Made by a program: the position numbers and the translations under genes
Assembly (NCBI RefSeq): GCF_001005085.2
Contig: NZ_LBMU02000078.1
Coordinates: 1 to 58,261 of the forward strand
DNA from: Streptomyces humi
GTDB taxonomy: Bacteria > Actinomycetota > Actinomycetes > Streptomycetales > Streptomycetaceae
Length of the DNA: 58,261 nucleotides
Direction of reading: 5' to 3'
The notes under the pieces: model-generated
The model's database searches: none
The model's input: only the letters and a program-made list of their open reading frames with translations
Told to the model about the DNA's origin: nothing
Shown here: positions 18,810 to 27,741 of the stretch, in pieces
Layout of the letters: every line of letters starts with the position of its first letter
How positions within the stretch are numbered: the stretch's first letter is position 1

Positions 18810-19191
18810 CGGAATGGTCTACAAGAGGGAGCATGCACCGCCAACGGATGCACGCCCCGGGCAGACACCCGCGCGTTCCGGGACCCTGCCCGGCTACACC
18901 ACTTCATGGGACGCGACCCCGTTCACTGGTTCAAAGGCAGGACATGCGACGACTATCTGGCCAGCAGATCGACCGTTGCGGTTGAGGCGTGCGGCACCGC
19001 AGGGCGACATGAGCACGCCGGTCTCGATGAGCAGACGGTGCACAAGCCGAATCTTCGGTGCAGTTGGCAGGCAACCGCTTGACACTCAGCTCTGCCGCCG
19101 ATTGCTCAGTGATCCAGCCACCGAGCTGAATGCCGGGGCCTAGTGTGTAAGGAGCAACGCCCTCCATCCGACCACCAGGGAGCGCCAGGCC
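18810..19191. other. Intergenic / degraded region
   Basis: No gene can be supported. One frame reads GACTANGCTPRADTRAF ... DPVHWFKGRTCDDYL and ends at a stop near 19083, with protein-like composition but no start codon and no recognised family. The last bases carry AGGGAGCGCCAGGCC, the ribosome site for the SUKH gene. Confidence 0.35.
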
Positions 19192-20145
19192 GTGAAGGTC
19201 GAAATCCAGCCGGACGTACGCGACATCGCCGCCCAGCTCGGGGCAGGAGTCCTCTACGCGCTGAAGGCTGTGGCCGGCCAGTTGGCCGACGACCCGGGTA
19301 TGGGCCGACCCTCGGCGCTGCCCGGCATCCTGACCGTGACGGTCGACGGTGGCATGTTCGAGGACTGCCCCGACCTGTCTGTCGGTTACATACGCGAGCC
19401 GGACCGAGTTGAGATCCGGTTTCTGCGGGCAGCGCCCTCCGCCGGGCCTTCCACGGAAGAGGCCACCGAGCCTTCCACGGACGCCCACGAGCCGGAGGAG
19501 CCCGCCGACCCTGCCGCTGCCGCGGTCGCAGTGAGGGAGGTCGCTGATGCCTGGCATCGCATCGCCGCCTGGCTCCAGTCGAACGCCCCTGACTCCTATG
19601 CCGCGCTCCGCACCGGCGCCGGCCCGGACGCTGTCGCCGCTCTGGAAGAGGATCTCGGCATCCCGATACCCGTCGAGCTGCGCACCCTGTGGATGCTGAC
19701 GGGAGGCGACGACGGGGCTGACGGCTGGGGCTGTCTCCCCGGCAACATGGCTCTGATGAACCTGGACGCCGTGGCCTCCCGTTACCGGCTGAAGACGGAT
19801 GCCCAGGCTCACCAGGACGCCCTCAACGCCAACCGTCCCGAAGAGGAACAGATCACCGTGTGGAGGGCGACCTGGATTCCGGTGGTCGCCCTGGGCCCGG
19901 CCGACAGCACCGCGGGTTTGTATCTGGACGCTGCGACCGGCTATATGGGCTCCTGGTCCCGCTACAACGAGCCCCCTGGTGAGGTACTCGACACGTTGGT
20001 CACTTACCTGGAAGAGACGGCCGACATGTTCGAGGCCCCTGCCCTCGCCGCGCGGGACAAGCCGGGCCTGATCGGCGGGACGCTGGTATGGCTCAGCAGC
20101 ATCGACCCGGCTCAGGAAAGTCGGTGGCGGCCTGTGGCCGGCTGA
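19192..20145 (+). CDS. SMI1/KNR4 (SUKH) family protein
   Basis: This 317-residue protein starts at GTG 19192 (MKVEIQPDVRDIAAQLG), eleven bases after AGGGAG. Residues ~1-80 are an unrecognised domain; a Pro/Glu linker follows; residues ~115-300 are the SUKH fold: LEEDLGIPIPVELRTLWMLTGGDD, WGCLPGNMALMNLDAV, WIPVVALGPADSTAGLYLDAATG. SUKH proteins are often immunity proteins to secreted or polymorphic nuclease toxins. Just downstream and convergent lies a secreted NucA/NucB-type protein, now broken, which makes a former toxin-immunity relation conceivable but unproven. Confidence 0.8.
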   Translation: MKVEIQPDVRDIAAQLGAGVLYALKAVAGQLADDPGMGRPSALPGILTVTVDGGMFEDCPDLSVGYIREPDRVEIRFLRAAPSAGPSTEEATEPSTDAHEPEEPADPAAAAVAVREVADAWHRIAAWLQSNAPDSYAALRTGAGPDAVAALEEDLGIPIPVELRTLWMLTGGDDGADGWGCLPGNMALMNLDAVASRYRLKTDAQAHQDALNANRPEEEQITVWRATWIPVVALGPADSTAGLYLDAATGYMGSWSRYNEPPGEVLDTLVTYLEETADMFEAPALAARDKPGLIGGTLVWLSSIDPAQESRWRPVAG

Positions 20146-20152
20146 CCGACCC

Positions 20153-20187
20153 CGGAGGGGCCGGCTCTGCGTGTGCCGGCCCCTCCG
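20153..20187. terminator. Bidirectional terminator hairpin
   Basis: A perfect 13-bp stem (CGGAGGGGCCGGC / GCCGGCCCCTCCG) with a 9-base loop stands between two convergent genes, 8 bases after the SUKH stop and 30 bases from the NucA/NucB-like stop. Stem and position support a shared intrinsic terminator, though there is no long U tract. Confidence 0.8.
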
Positions 20188-20216
20188 CGTTCTTGCGCAC
20201 TCCCCTTCGGACTGGG

Positions 20217-22307
20217 TCAGCCGACTTTGCTCCACGTGCAGGTGGTTGCGGTAGACGTGCAGTGTTCGTATCCCGGCAGGTTCAGGAAGAATCCGTCGCC
20301 GTCCAGGAGCCGCCATGCCGGAGCCGGGTAGCTGCTGAACGCCTCCTCGTTCTGCGTGCTCGAAATCGCTGCGCGCCCGCACCGCTCCGTGCCACTCGGC
20401 CCGTTGGTTGCGGTGCGCGTGTCGGCGAGGAGGCCGGAGTTCGCCGAGCCGTCGCCCATCTTGTCTGTGAACAGTTGGGCGCACTTGGTGCCCGACGTCA
20501 CCAGGTTGACGCTCTGCGGGTAGCCGCCGGACTCGTGGGTCGTTGCCATCGCGTACTCATCGCAGTCGACCGAGCCTACGGATGCGTCGGACGGGTGGAT
20601 GGTCCAGGCGGAGCCGCTACCGCAGATGACGTTCCGGCTGTTGGCCTGCGTCCACTTGTTGCCGGCGCTGTTGGTGAGGGGGGTGTCCGGGCCCAGGTAG
20701 TGCAGGAGTGAGTCCCATCGCTTCGAGCCGGCGTGGTCGGGCATCACCTGTTGCATGTACCAGTAGTAGGCGCCTGCGGCCGGGTACTTGTTGGTGTCCA
20801 CCGTGTAGGTCGGCTTGAAGTGCGGCAGCACACAGCCCGGCAGCGAGGGCGTCAGATAGTCGTCGCAGCGCGGCGCGATCTCCCTTACCGCCGGAGTTCC
20901 GGAGGTCCCGAAGTCCGCGGTCGCGGTCGCGGTGGTGCTGGCGTCCACGTTCGCGGTCACCGACCAACCGAGGTCGATGGTCTCCTTGCCCGTGCCGTTC
21001 CAGGTGGTGGCGCGGGTGCCCCACCTGCCGTCGGTGTAGGCGTTCCAGTCGTTTGCGTCCCAGTAGGCGTTGTCACCTGCCGCGTTGTTGAAGTCGTCGG
21101 CCCACCGAGTCACCGATGTCACACACGCTGCGCAGGTCGTTTGGGTGTTCCACCGCAGCGTGACGCCCTTCAGCTCCGGCGAGATGGCCACCGGCATGAT
21201 GCGGATCTGCTGGTCGAACTCCGCGAAGTCGGAACCACCCGCGGCTTTGTTCGGGTACGTCTTGATGCGCTGTTCGAAGTCGAAGGTGGCGGAGCCGATG
21301 GTCGTGTCCTCCGTGTCAACGAATACCAGGGTTCCGGACCCGATGCTCTTCATGCACGCGTCGGTGCGGTTCATGTAGTCCGTGCCGACCGGCTCGTCCG
21401 AACACCAGGGGACCAGATCCGCCAACGGCGCGTCAGCCGCGACCGCAGCCGCCTCGGCGGAAGACTTGCCGGCCTTGCGGGCCTTGGTCTCTGTCGCCTC
21501 GCGCAGCGCCTCGGTGCGCTTGTCGGCTCACGCCTTCGATTCCGCGGTAGGAGGGGACAGCTCGATGCAGACCTTGCGGCCCTCGGCATCGGGCTTGCCA
21601 CAGGTACGCGCCTGGGTCGCCTCCCGCTTCACCGCGCCATTGGCGTCCAGCGTCGGCAGAGCCGGGCCCGGATCCGTCCGGGTGAACTCGACGTTCTCCT
21701 GCGCGACCGGGTCGATCGTCGACGACGCCTGCGGGGCGGGGAACTTCATGTACGGCTCGATACGGAAGTCCGCCCACGCCGACCATGTCGTCTCGTACAG
21801 GCTGCCGTCGAAGGCGGAGGTGCGGAACTTGTACAGCACGCCGGGCTTCAGGATGCCGTAAGGCACCGTCACCTTCGCCGTTCCGCCCGAAGCCACGAAG
21901 GGCGACACGAGCACGCCGTACCCGCCCGCCCCGTCGAGGTCCACCTGTGCTTTCGGAGTACCGTCCTCGTTCGTGGTGTACACCTGGAACGTCAGGTTCG
22001 CGGTATCGCCGTCCGCGTCGGTCACCGTGTTCCGCAGCACCGCCTCCGGCGCGATGACCCGCCAGACCGTGCCCGACTTCGAGAACTTGGGGCCGGCCGA
22101 CGGAGCCTTACCCGACACCGGCCGCGCACCCCCAGCGGCGATGGCCGCCAGATTCTGCGGACCGGCGGCCGCCACCTCCGCGGGGGAAGCCCCCACACCG
22201 GGCGCCGGTGACACGGGAGCTGCTGTCGCAGTGCCTATCCCCGCCAACAACACGAGCACGGCACCCGCAGCGCCATGGCGCCACGACGACCTTCGTAAAA
22301 GTCTCAC
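20217..22307 (-). pseudogene. Secreted NucA/NucB-type nuclease protein interrupted by one in-frame TGA
   Basis: One reading frame runs from 22307 to 20217 with a single TGA at 21528-21530; the sequence on both sides is the same helical Lys/Arg/Ala/Glu segment (AESKA-stop-ADKRTEALREATETKARK). The start is GTG 22307 behind AGGGGGATTGACGGA, giving MRLLRRSSWRHG, a signal helix AAGAVLVLLAGIGTATA and the exported part. Codon 4 is TTA, so bldA control is possible. The N-terminal half holds a beta-sandwich-like repeat (VTDADGDTANLTFQVYTT). The C-terminus has DCDEYAMATTHESGG and RLLDGDGFFLNLPG, which resemble the catalytic and terminal motifs of NucA/NucB DNases. As written it would make a 259-residue secreted fragment lacking the nuclease domain. 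Confidence 0.7.
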
Positions 22308-22716
22308 TCCGTCAATCCCCCTCGCAAACCTATGAGTTGCCCATGACTTGGTCATGACAGATGCAACATCAGCACACCCATGCACAAGTCACCGTGATCA
22401 AGGTCATGGTTTGCCGAAGGGGAATTCATTCAGGCCAGGGGGTCATCCCCCGGGCCATTGACGCACCATCGGCCGTTTGAACAACCAGCCTTCTGCCCAT
22501 TTGAGGCTTTTTCACCCCGATTGCATAGCAAGTTGGTTGACTGAGGACGGAATTAAGGAAAATGGGGACCGTGTCCTCCCCGCCGACGCCGGGATGATCC
22601 GCTGGGACCCCGCCTACGATCAGAAGCGGTGGTGCCAGTGCTGGATCCCCCAAACGGGTGTACTCATATCGGCGTCGTAATAGGCGGGTTGATGGAGCGC
22701 GTCTTCCCCATACCAG
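22308..22716. other. Intergenic region, A+T-richer stretch
   Basis: It holds the promoter region of the minus-strand secreted protein. Around 22480-22570 the base composition drops in G+C well below the neighbours. A 67-residue plus-strand frame (22477-22680) and a 157-residue minus frame exist, but neither is recognised and neither has a clear ribosome site. Confidence 0.4.
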
Positions 22717-22809
22717 GTCGAAGGCCACGTGACCAGGGTTGAGCTCCTCAAACGGATGGGCTACGGGCGGGCCAACCTCGAACTGCTCCGCAGACGCATC
22801 CTGGCATGA
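22717..22809 (+). mobile_element. ISL3-family transposase, C-terminal scrap
   Basis: The frame VEGHVTRVELLKRMGYGRAN ... LLRRRILA-stop matches the very end of ISL3 transposases (GHVNRIKxLKRQxYGRAxxxLLRxRvL). The frame can be followed a few codons upstream (SSPYQ) but the DDE domain is gone. Together with the element end and N-terminal scrap at 23129-23430 it marks at least one former ISL3 insertion. Confidence 0.75.
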
Positions 22810-22857
22810 TCGCCGAGCCTCGCCATATGCTGCGGACTGATGGAGGGATCGGACACG

Positions 22858-23109
22858 GTGAGCGAATCGTTCTTGCTGGTCTGCGACGACCTGCCGCACA
22901 CAGTAGTTCTGACTGACTCTGGCCCCCGGGCCATTGAGATCGTGAAGCTACTTCACAGGCGAACCGGGCTGAGTTTGTGGCACTGCAAGTCCCTCATCAG
23001 CGAACTTCCGACGAGCATCCTCGAGAACGTGCCGGAAGAAGTCGCCACCGCCATGGTGGCCGAACTCCGCGAAGTCGGTGCCCGCGCCCATACCGAAGTG
23101 AATCATTAG
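22858..23109 (+). CDS. Small protein with ribosomal protein L7/L12 C-terminal-like domain
   Basis: The 83-residue product contains AIEIVKLLHRRTGLSLWHCKSLISELPTSILENVPEEVATAMVAELREVGA, which has the spacing of the L7/L12 C-terminal domain (KI.VIK.vR..TgLgL.eAK.lVe..P..i.e.v..e.a..i...Le..GA). The GTG at 22858 follows GGAGGG with good spacing; ATG 22840 would add six residues. Stand-alone L12-like domains occur in actinomycetes with unknown function. It sits inside ISL3 debris, between a transposase C-terminal scrap and an IS end, so it may be a passenger or simply survive there. Confidence 0.7.
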   Translation: MSESFLLVCDDLPHTVVLTDSGPRAIEIVKLLHRRTGLSLWHCKSLISELPTSILENVPEEVATAMVAELREVGARAHTEVNH

Positions 23110-23128
23110 GGCTTCGGCGCCCGACCGT

Positions 23129-23176
23129 CACAAGATCTTCGCCAGAGCCTAATTAGGCTCTGGCGAAGATCTTGTG
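23129..23176. repeat. 48-bp perfect palindrome: two abutting IS ends
   Basis: The arms are 22 bp each (left 23129-23150, right 23155-23176) around AATT, itself palindromic, with no mismatch. Imperfect symmetry (CCCGA / TCGGG) extends outward. The right arm (AGGCTCTGGCGAAGATC...) leads directly into an ISL3 transposase N-terminal scrap, and the left arm follows a transposase C-terminal scrap 320 bases upstream, so the arms look like terminal inverted repeats facing each other across CTAATTAG. It could also act as a strong terminator for the L12-like gene. Confidence 0.75.
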
Positions 23177-23428
23177 ATCGGGCCCGTGACGGCAAGGTTG
23201 CCTGACAAGGTGTCAGGTGTGCACTTGCGGAACCTTGAGGTACTCCTCCCTCATCTGGCAGGTGTGGTCGTCAAGTTCGTCCAGCAGTCGGCGGCCCGGA
23301 TCGTCCCGCACGCCCACGTGCGGGCGGCCAGGGAAATATGTCCGCACTGCTCTCAGCCATCAGGACGGGCCCACGGGTGTCAATCCCTCGCAGCGTGGAG
23401 ACGAGCTATGCGGCCAGTCCCTCGGTGA
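23174..23428 (+). mobile_element. ISL3-family transposase, N-terminal scrap
   Basis: The frame reads LEVLLPHLAGVVVKFVQQSA, then ICPHCSQPSGRAHG. This is the N-terminal zinc-finger region of ISL3 transposases (LLPHLAGVxVExV ... CPxCgxxSgRvHS). After GRAHG the frame breaks, with similar residues (LCGQSLGEGG) in another frame near 23410. The element end lies immediately upstream at 23155-23176. No catalytic domain remains. Confidence 0.7.
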
Positions 23429-23519
23429 GGGTGGCTCGGTAGAGCGCGGGCCGAACGGCCGCCACCGTCGCGCTGTACGGGCCGGCGGCGGCGATCCTGC
23501 GCTTCCTTCTGGCGCCCCA

Positions 23520-26500
23520 TCAGCAGATGTTGCGGTAGGGCAGTTCCGGGACGTAGTCATCCCACTCGGTGTGAGTGAACCCGTGCCCGGCACGGCGGCA
23601 GATTCGCGCCGCGAGGGAGGGCAGGTCGTTGGGATAGGCGTACAGCGGCACGTACATGCCTGACGTGCGCAACGTTTCGCCGTCCTCGTCGAATCCCACG
23701 GAGAGGATCGGTTCGTCGGCCGTGGGCAGCGCCGAGCCCAGCCGTTGGCCGGAAGGGACGTCCCACAGCTGGAGGGTGCCGTCGTCGCCTCCTACGGCGA
23801 GGGTGCGGCTGTCGGAAGAGAAGGCCAGGGACCGAACGGTTGCGCCGGAGTCCTGCCGGGCGTCGGTGAAACTGCCGGCCAGTACCGCGAGGCGATGCGT
23901 GGCTTCGCCGTCCCAGAGGGTCACCCGGCCGGACTGGTCGCCGGCGGCCAGGTAGCGGCCGTCCGGACTGAAGGCGAGTGCCGCGGTCGCGTCCGGTGCG
24001 AGGCGTCGGCCGGTGAGGCGCCGCGCTGACGGATCGCCGAAGTGTCCGTCCGAGGTGGCGATGTACGTGCCGTCGGGGCGGACGGCGACTATGTCTCCTC
24101 CCCCGGTGAACGGCCTTCCGATTCTGACACCGTGTTCGATGTCCCAGGACTCGATGTGGTAGCTGTCCGTCAGCCGGGAGATCAGCAGCGTTCGGCCGTC
24201 CGGGCCGAGAGCGATGGCGCTCACGACGCCCCGGGCGTTGGTGGGGCGGCCCAGGTCGACGGTCGCGCGGATGCGGCGGGCGCGTACGTCCCACACACCG
24301 GCCCGCTGTGTGGTGCGGGAGTCCTCGCCGGTGCTGGCCGTGTAGGCGAAGGTGCTGCCGTCGCTGCTGAAGGCCATCAGCTCTCCGCAGTCCTGAGGAC
24401 CGTCTCCCGGCTCGTCCGGGTTCGCGGGGCACTGTATGCCCGGCAGGTCCGCCTGGGTGCGGCCGGTGCGGGCGTCCGTCAGGCGGAAGCGGCTCATGTG
24501 TCCGCTGCGCCAGGTGGTGGCCAGCGTCCGGCCGTCCGGGCTGAACTGGGCCTGTTGCCGTTGTTCGTCACGCCAACCAGGGGCGGTGGCGTCGCGCACC
24601 GACAGAGTGCGCACCGTGGTTCCCGTGACGGAGTCCTCTCCGGACTGTGTCATGTAGCGGATCGTGTGGCCGTCCGGATCCACGCCGAGAGGCCCCAGGA
24701 GACCCAGACGTTGGTCGCCGCCGGAGGGCAGCGAGTAGCGGAAGACGGGGCCGGACGCGTCTGCCGACAGCCGCCACAGCCGGATCTCCTGGTCATTGGC
24801 GGTCGCCAGGAAACGGCCGTCCTGGCTGAAGGACATGTCCGCGATGTCGGCGTAGCCGACCCCGGCGTCGTCACCGAAGCTGGTGGGGATGTCGTAGCCC
24901 TTGTGCGGGCCGGAGGCGTCGGGTCGGAGGTTCCACAGACGCAGTCCTCCCTCGGGCATGGCCGCGACGATCTGGTGGCTGTCGGGGCTGAAGAGGGCGG
25001 AGCACCCCATATCGGTGCCCTTGGGTCCGCCGGGCGTGGGAAGGACACGGTGCCGAACCAGATCCCGCACCTGCATCGGCCGACCCGTCTCACATACGGT
25101 GGCCAGGCGGTGGTCGGGGCTGATGGTCACGTCCTGGACGTTCCGGCCCTGCCGCTCGAACAGCAGCCGGTGCCGTCGCCAGTCCCATACCTGGACGCGG
25201 TTGATGTCGCCGGAGCTGTCGGTGACCTCGAACGTGTGCCCGCCGGGGTCGAACCCCCCGGAGCTGACGGTGTGCAGGGGGATGGCTGCCCCGGCGTACC
25301 TGCCCGCGACGATGTCCCATACGCGAGCGTCTGTGCCCAGCATCAGGAGGTAGCGCCCGTCGGGGCTCACGTCGTCCACGTCGTACATGTCGTTCTCCCC
25401 CAGACCGCGGAAAGTGCCGATCCTGCGGTGCGTCCTGACGTCCCAGCGCACCACGCGTTCGCCACTGGTGGCGACCAGGGTGCGGGTGTCGGGGGTCATG
25501 AAGTACTGGCTGACGTCGTCGCCGGAGGGCGCGAAAGTGTCCTGTTCCTTCTGGGCGAGGGCGCCGATGAGGCCCGAGCGCGTCTCGAGCGTGTCGGCGA
25601 TCCGCCAGGCGGCGACGCTGAGGCGCAGGGCCGTGACCGGGTCGGTGTAGCGCAGGCTGTCCGCGAGGGCGGCGACCCTGCGGGCGGTCGCCTGGGTGCG
25701 CTGCACGGTGCTGGTCCGGTTCTGCTGCCAGGCGATCACTCCTGCTGTCAGGGCCAGCGCGACCAGGACGGACACCACGGTGGCCAGGATGCGCGGGCGA
25801 GCGCGCTCGCGGCGCCGGGCCTGGAGGCTTGCGGCGAGGAACGCGCCCTCCGGGGCCGTCAGGACCGCTTCCCGCTCCTGGGCGGGGATCGCCTCTTCCG
25901 CGGCGGCCAGGAGCGTGCCCCGGTACAGCGCACCGGGATCGCGGTCCAGCGCCTTCCAGGCAGCGGCGGCCTCCGTCAGCCGTCGATGGGCACGCAGCCG
26001 CTCACGATCGGTGTCGATCCAACTCCGAAGACGAGGCCAGGCACTGATGAGTGCCTCGTGAGCGAGGTCGACCTGCTCGCCGTCCAGAGTGAGCAGTCGG
26101 GCACGGGCCAGCTGCTCGATGACCGTCGTGGTGTCGGTGGCCTCGCCGAAGCCGAACTCCTCGCGGCGGACGGGTCTGCGGGTGTCGGGTGCGCCGTCTC
26201 CCGGGGTGACCAGGCGCAGCAGGATCCGACGCGCGAGGCCGGCCTGGTCCGGCGTGAACCGGTCGTAGATGTCTTCGGCGGTGCGGGTGATGGCACCGTG
26301 CAGGCCGCCGAGGGACTCATAGGCCTCGAGAGTGAGAGCCCGGCCCTTGCGGCGCCGCCAGGTTTCCAGCAGTGCATGCGACATGAGCGGCAGGGCCCCG
26401 GGTTCCCCTTCGACCTCGTTGAGAATGCGCGTCGTCAGTCCGCGTTCCACGATCAGCCCTGTGGCCTGTGCGGGTTTGACGATGGCCTGGCGTAGTTCGT

Positions 26501-27317
26501 CGCCGCTCATCGGCCCGGCGAGCACGGTCCCGTCCTGCAAGGCGGCGGTCAACCGAGGGTGTTCGGCGCAGCGGCCGAGGAAGTCGGCGCGTACGGCGAT
26601 GACGACGCGCAGTCTGCTCCCGGGATCGGTGACGGTCAGGAGGCGGTCGATGAACCGGTCGCGCTCGTCCGGGTCGTGGCAGAGGGTGTAGAGCTCCTCG
26701 AACTGGTCCACGATCAGCCACGTGTCCCCGTTGCCGTCCTTCGGGGTCAGCCGCTGCTCATGAGTGCGCAGGGGGTGGTCGCCAGGGGTGAGGACGCGCA
26801 GCGCGGCCGGCTGTGGGCCGGCCGGGTCAGGGGTGCGGAGGCGGGGAATGAGGCCGGCCCGCAGGAGTGAGGACTTGCCACTGCCCGAGGGGCCGAACAC
26901 GGCGGTGAACCGGCGGGAGCGGGTCAGCTCGGCCAGGCGGTCGGTGAGCTCGTCGCGGCCGAAGAACAGAGTGGTGTCGCCCGGCTCGAACCGGGCCAGA
27001 CCCCGGTACGGAGGCTCGACGTCCTCCTCTTCGGCGCGGGGTTCCGCCGCCGCTTCGGCGGCCGCCTGCCGCCAACGCTCCTCCCACTCCTGCGGATCGC
27101 CGCCGCAGGCACGGACGTAGGCGAGGACGACGGGCAGGGTCGGCAACCGCTCGCCGCCGGCGGCCTGCGACAGGGTGCTCGTCCCGTGGCCCGCGCGCTG
27201 CGCCATCACCCGGTAGGTCGGGCTCCCGGCCTCCGCCCGGAGTTTGCGTAACTCGGCCGCGAACCGCGCCACCGGCCCAGTGGTGGGATCGAGTGGGCTC
27301 TCAGGACGTCCCGCCAT
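23520..27317 (-). CDS. HTH - nSTAND NTPase - transmembrane - WD40 protein
   Basis: A 1265-residue multidomain protein. Residues ~15-80 form an XRE-like helix-turn-helix (FAAELRKLRAEAGSPTYRVMAQRAGHGTSTLSQAA). Residues ~103-430 are a novel STAND NTPase: entry motif YRGLARFEPGDTTLFFGRD, Walker A GPSGSGKSSLLRAGL at ~142-156, Walker B WLIVDQFEELY at ~200-210 and RVVIAVRADFLGR. A single membrane helix lies at ~510-530, followed by a WD40-type propeller with many DGR-x-LA repeats to the end. It should be a membrane-tethered, ligand-sensing NTPase switch. The ATG at 27317 follows GGAGGGGTGAGCCGGTG; the longer frame to 27494 is not needed. The effector output is not obvious, since there is no nuclease or protease domain. 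Confidence 0.9.
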   Translation of the reverse strand: MAGRPESPLDPTTGPVARFAAELRKLRAEAGSPTYRVMAQRAGHGTSTLSQAAGGERLPTLPVVLAYVRACGGDPQEWEERWRQAAAEAAAEPRAEEEDVEPPYRGLARFEPGDTTLFFGRDELTDRLAELTRSRRFTAVFGPSGSGKSSLLRAGLIPRLRTPDPAGPQPAALRVLTPGDHPLRTHEQRLTPKDGNGDTWLIVDQFEELYTLCHDPDERDRFIDRLLTVTDPGSRLRVVIAVRADFLGRCAEHPRLTAALQDGTVLAGPMSGDELRQAIVKPAQATGLIVERGLTTRILNEVEGEPGALPLMSHALLETWRRRKGRALTLEAYESLGGLHGAITRTAEDIYDRFTPDQAGLARRILLRLVTPGDGAPDTRRPVRREEFGFGEATDTTTVIEQLARARLLTLDGEQVDLAHEALISAWPRLRSWIDTDRERLRAHRRLTEAAAAWKALDRDPGALYRGTLLAAAEEAIPAQEREAVLTAPEGAFLAASLQARRRERARPRILATVVSVLVALALTAGVIAWQQNRTSTVQRTQATARRVAALADSLRYTDPVTALRLSVAAWRIADTLETRSGLIGALAQKEQDTFAPSGDDVSQYFMTPDTRTLVATSGERVVRWDVRTHRRIGTFRGLGENDMYDVDDVSPDGRYLLMLGTDARVWDIVAGRYAGAAIPLHTVSSGGFDPGGHTFEVTDSSGDINRVQVWDWRRHRLLFERQGRNVQDVTISPDHRLATVCETGRPMQVRDLVRHRVLPTPGGPKGTDMGCSALFSPDSHQIVAAMPEGGLRLWNLRPDASGPHKGYDIPTSFGDDAGVGYADIADMSFSQDGRFLATANDQEIRLWRLSADASGPVFRYSLPSGGDQRLGLLGPLGVDPDGHTIRYMTQSGEDSVTGTTVRTLSVRDATAPGWRDEQRQQAQFSPDGRTLATTWRSGHMSRFRLTDARTGRTQADLPGIQCPANPDEPGDGPQDCGELMAFSSDGSTFAYTASTGEDSRTTQRAGVWDVRARRIRATVDLGRPTNARGVVSAIALGPDGRTLLISRLTDSYHIESWDIEHGVRIGRPFTGGGDIVAVRPDGTYIATSDGHFGDPSARRLTGRRLAPDATAALAFSPDGRYLAAGDQSGRVTLWDGEATHRLAVLAGSFTDARQDSGATVRSLAFSSDSRTLAVGGDDGTLQLWDVPSGQRLGSALPTADEPILSVGFDEDGETLRTSGMYVPLYAYPNDLPSLAARICRRAGHGFTHTEWDDYVPELPYRNIC

Positions 27318-27586
27318 CACCGGCTCACCCCTCCAGCCGCCCGCTTCCCCCGTGGACGCGGCGCGAGGCCGGACAACGTACGCAACCTCGTGGCAGGAGC
27401 GCAATCCGATGGCGTCTGCTTCGGCCACTGCCGCAGCGCCTGGCCGTGGCCTGCGGCGCGGCCATTGTTCAGGGCGGCGAAACCGGCTGCCCATTCAATT
27501 CCCGGCCCGCTGGACTCGGTGATGCACGGCGGTCGCACCGAACCGGCGCGGCCCACCACCCGAGCGAACAGACAAGGAGCCGGCAC

Positions 27587-27733
27587 ATGAGCGAGAACGA
27601 CCAGACGCCGCCCTACCCGCAGGGCGGCGCGGGGGTCTTCGACATCGACCCCGACCAGACCGGCGTCAGCCAGGACCCCGCCCACGAGGTCACCTCCGAC
27701 CTCGATGCGCTCCCCGACGACATGGAGCTCTGA
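27587..27733 (+). CDS. 48-residue acidic peptide upstream of the lysin gene
   Basis: ATG 27587 follows ACAAGGAGCCGGCAC, an excellent ribosome site, and the frame (MSENDQTPPYPQGG ... ALPDDMEL) ends 8 bases before the lysin start. It is acidic, Pro/Gly/Asp-rich, without cysteine, signal peptide or membrane helix. The tight spacing implies one transcript with the CHAP lysin. No family is recognised. A leader or precursor peptide, or a partner of the lysin, are possibilities. The 269 bases upstream separate it from the divergent nSTAND gene and should contain both promoters. Confidence 0.7.
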   Translation: MSENDQTPPYPQGGAGVFDIDPDQTGVSQDPAHEVTSDLDALPDDMEL

Positions 27734-27741
27734 CACCTGCC

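Noticed and set aside
18810..19083. Cysteine-containing frame GACTANGCTPRADTR ... WFKGRTCDDYL
   Set aside because: Looks protein-like but has no start codon, no ribosome site and no family; left as unassigned.
22426..22899. 157-residue minus-strand frame
   Set aside because: Antisense to the ISL3 scrap and the L12-like gene, with no recognisable domain.
24042..26495. 817-residue plus-strand open frame
   Set aside because: Antisense to the nSTAND/WD40 gene; Gly/Val/Ala/Arg-rich, no domain, no ribosome site.
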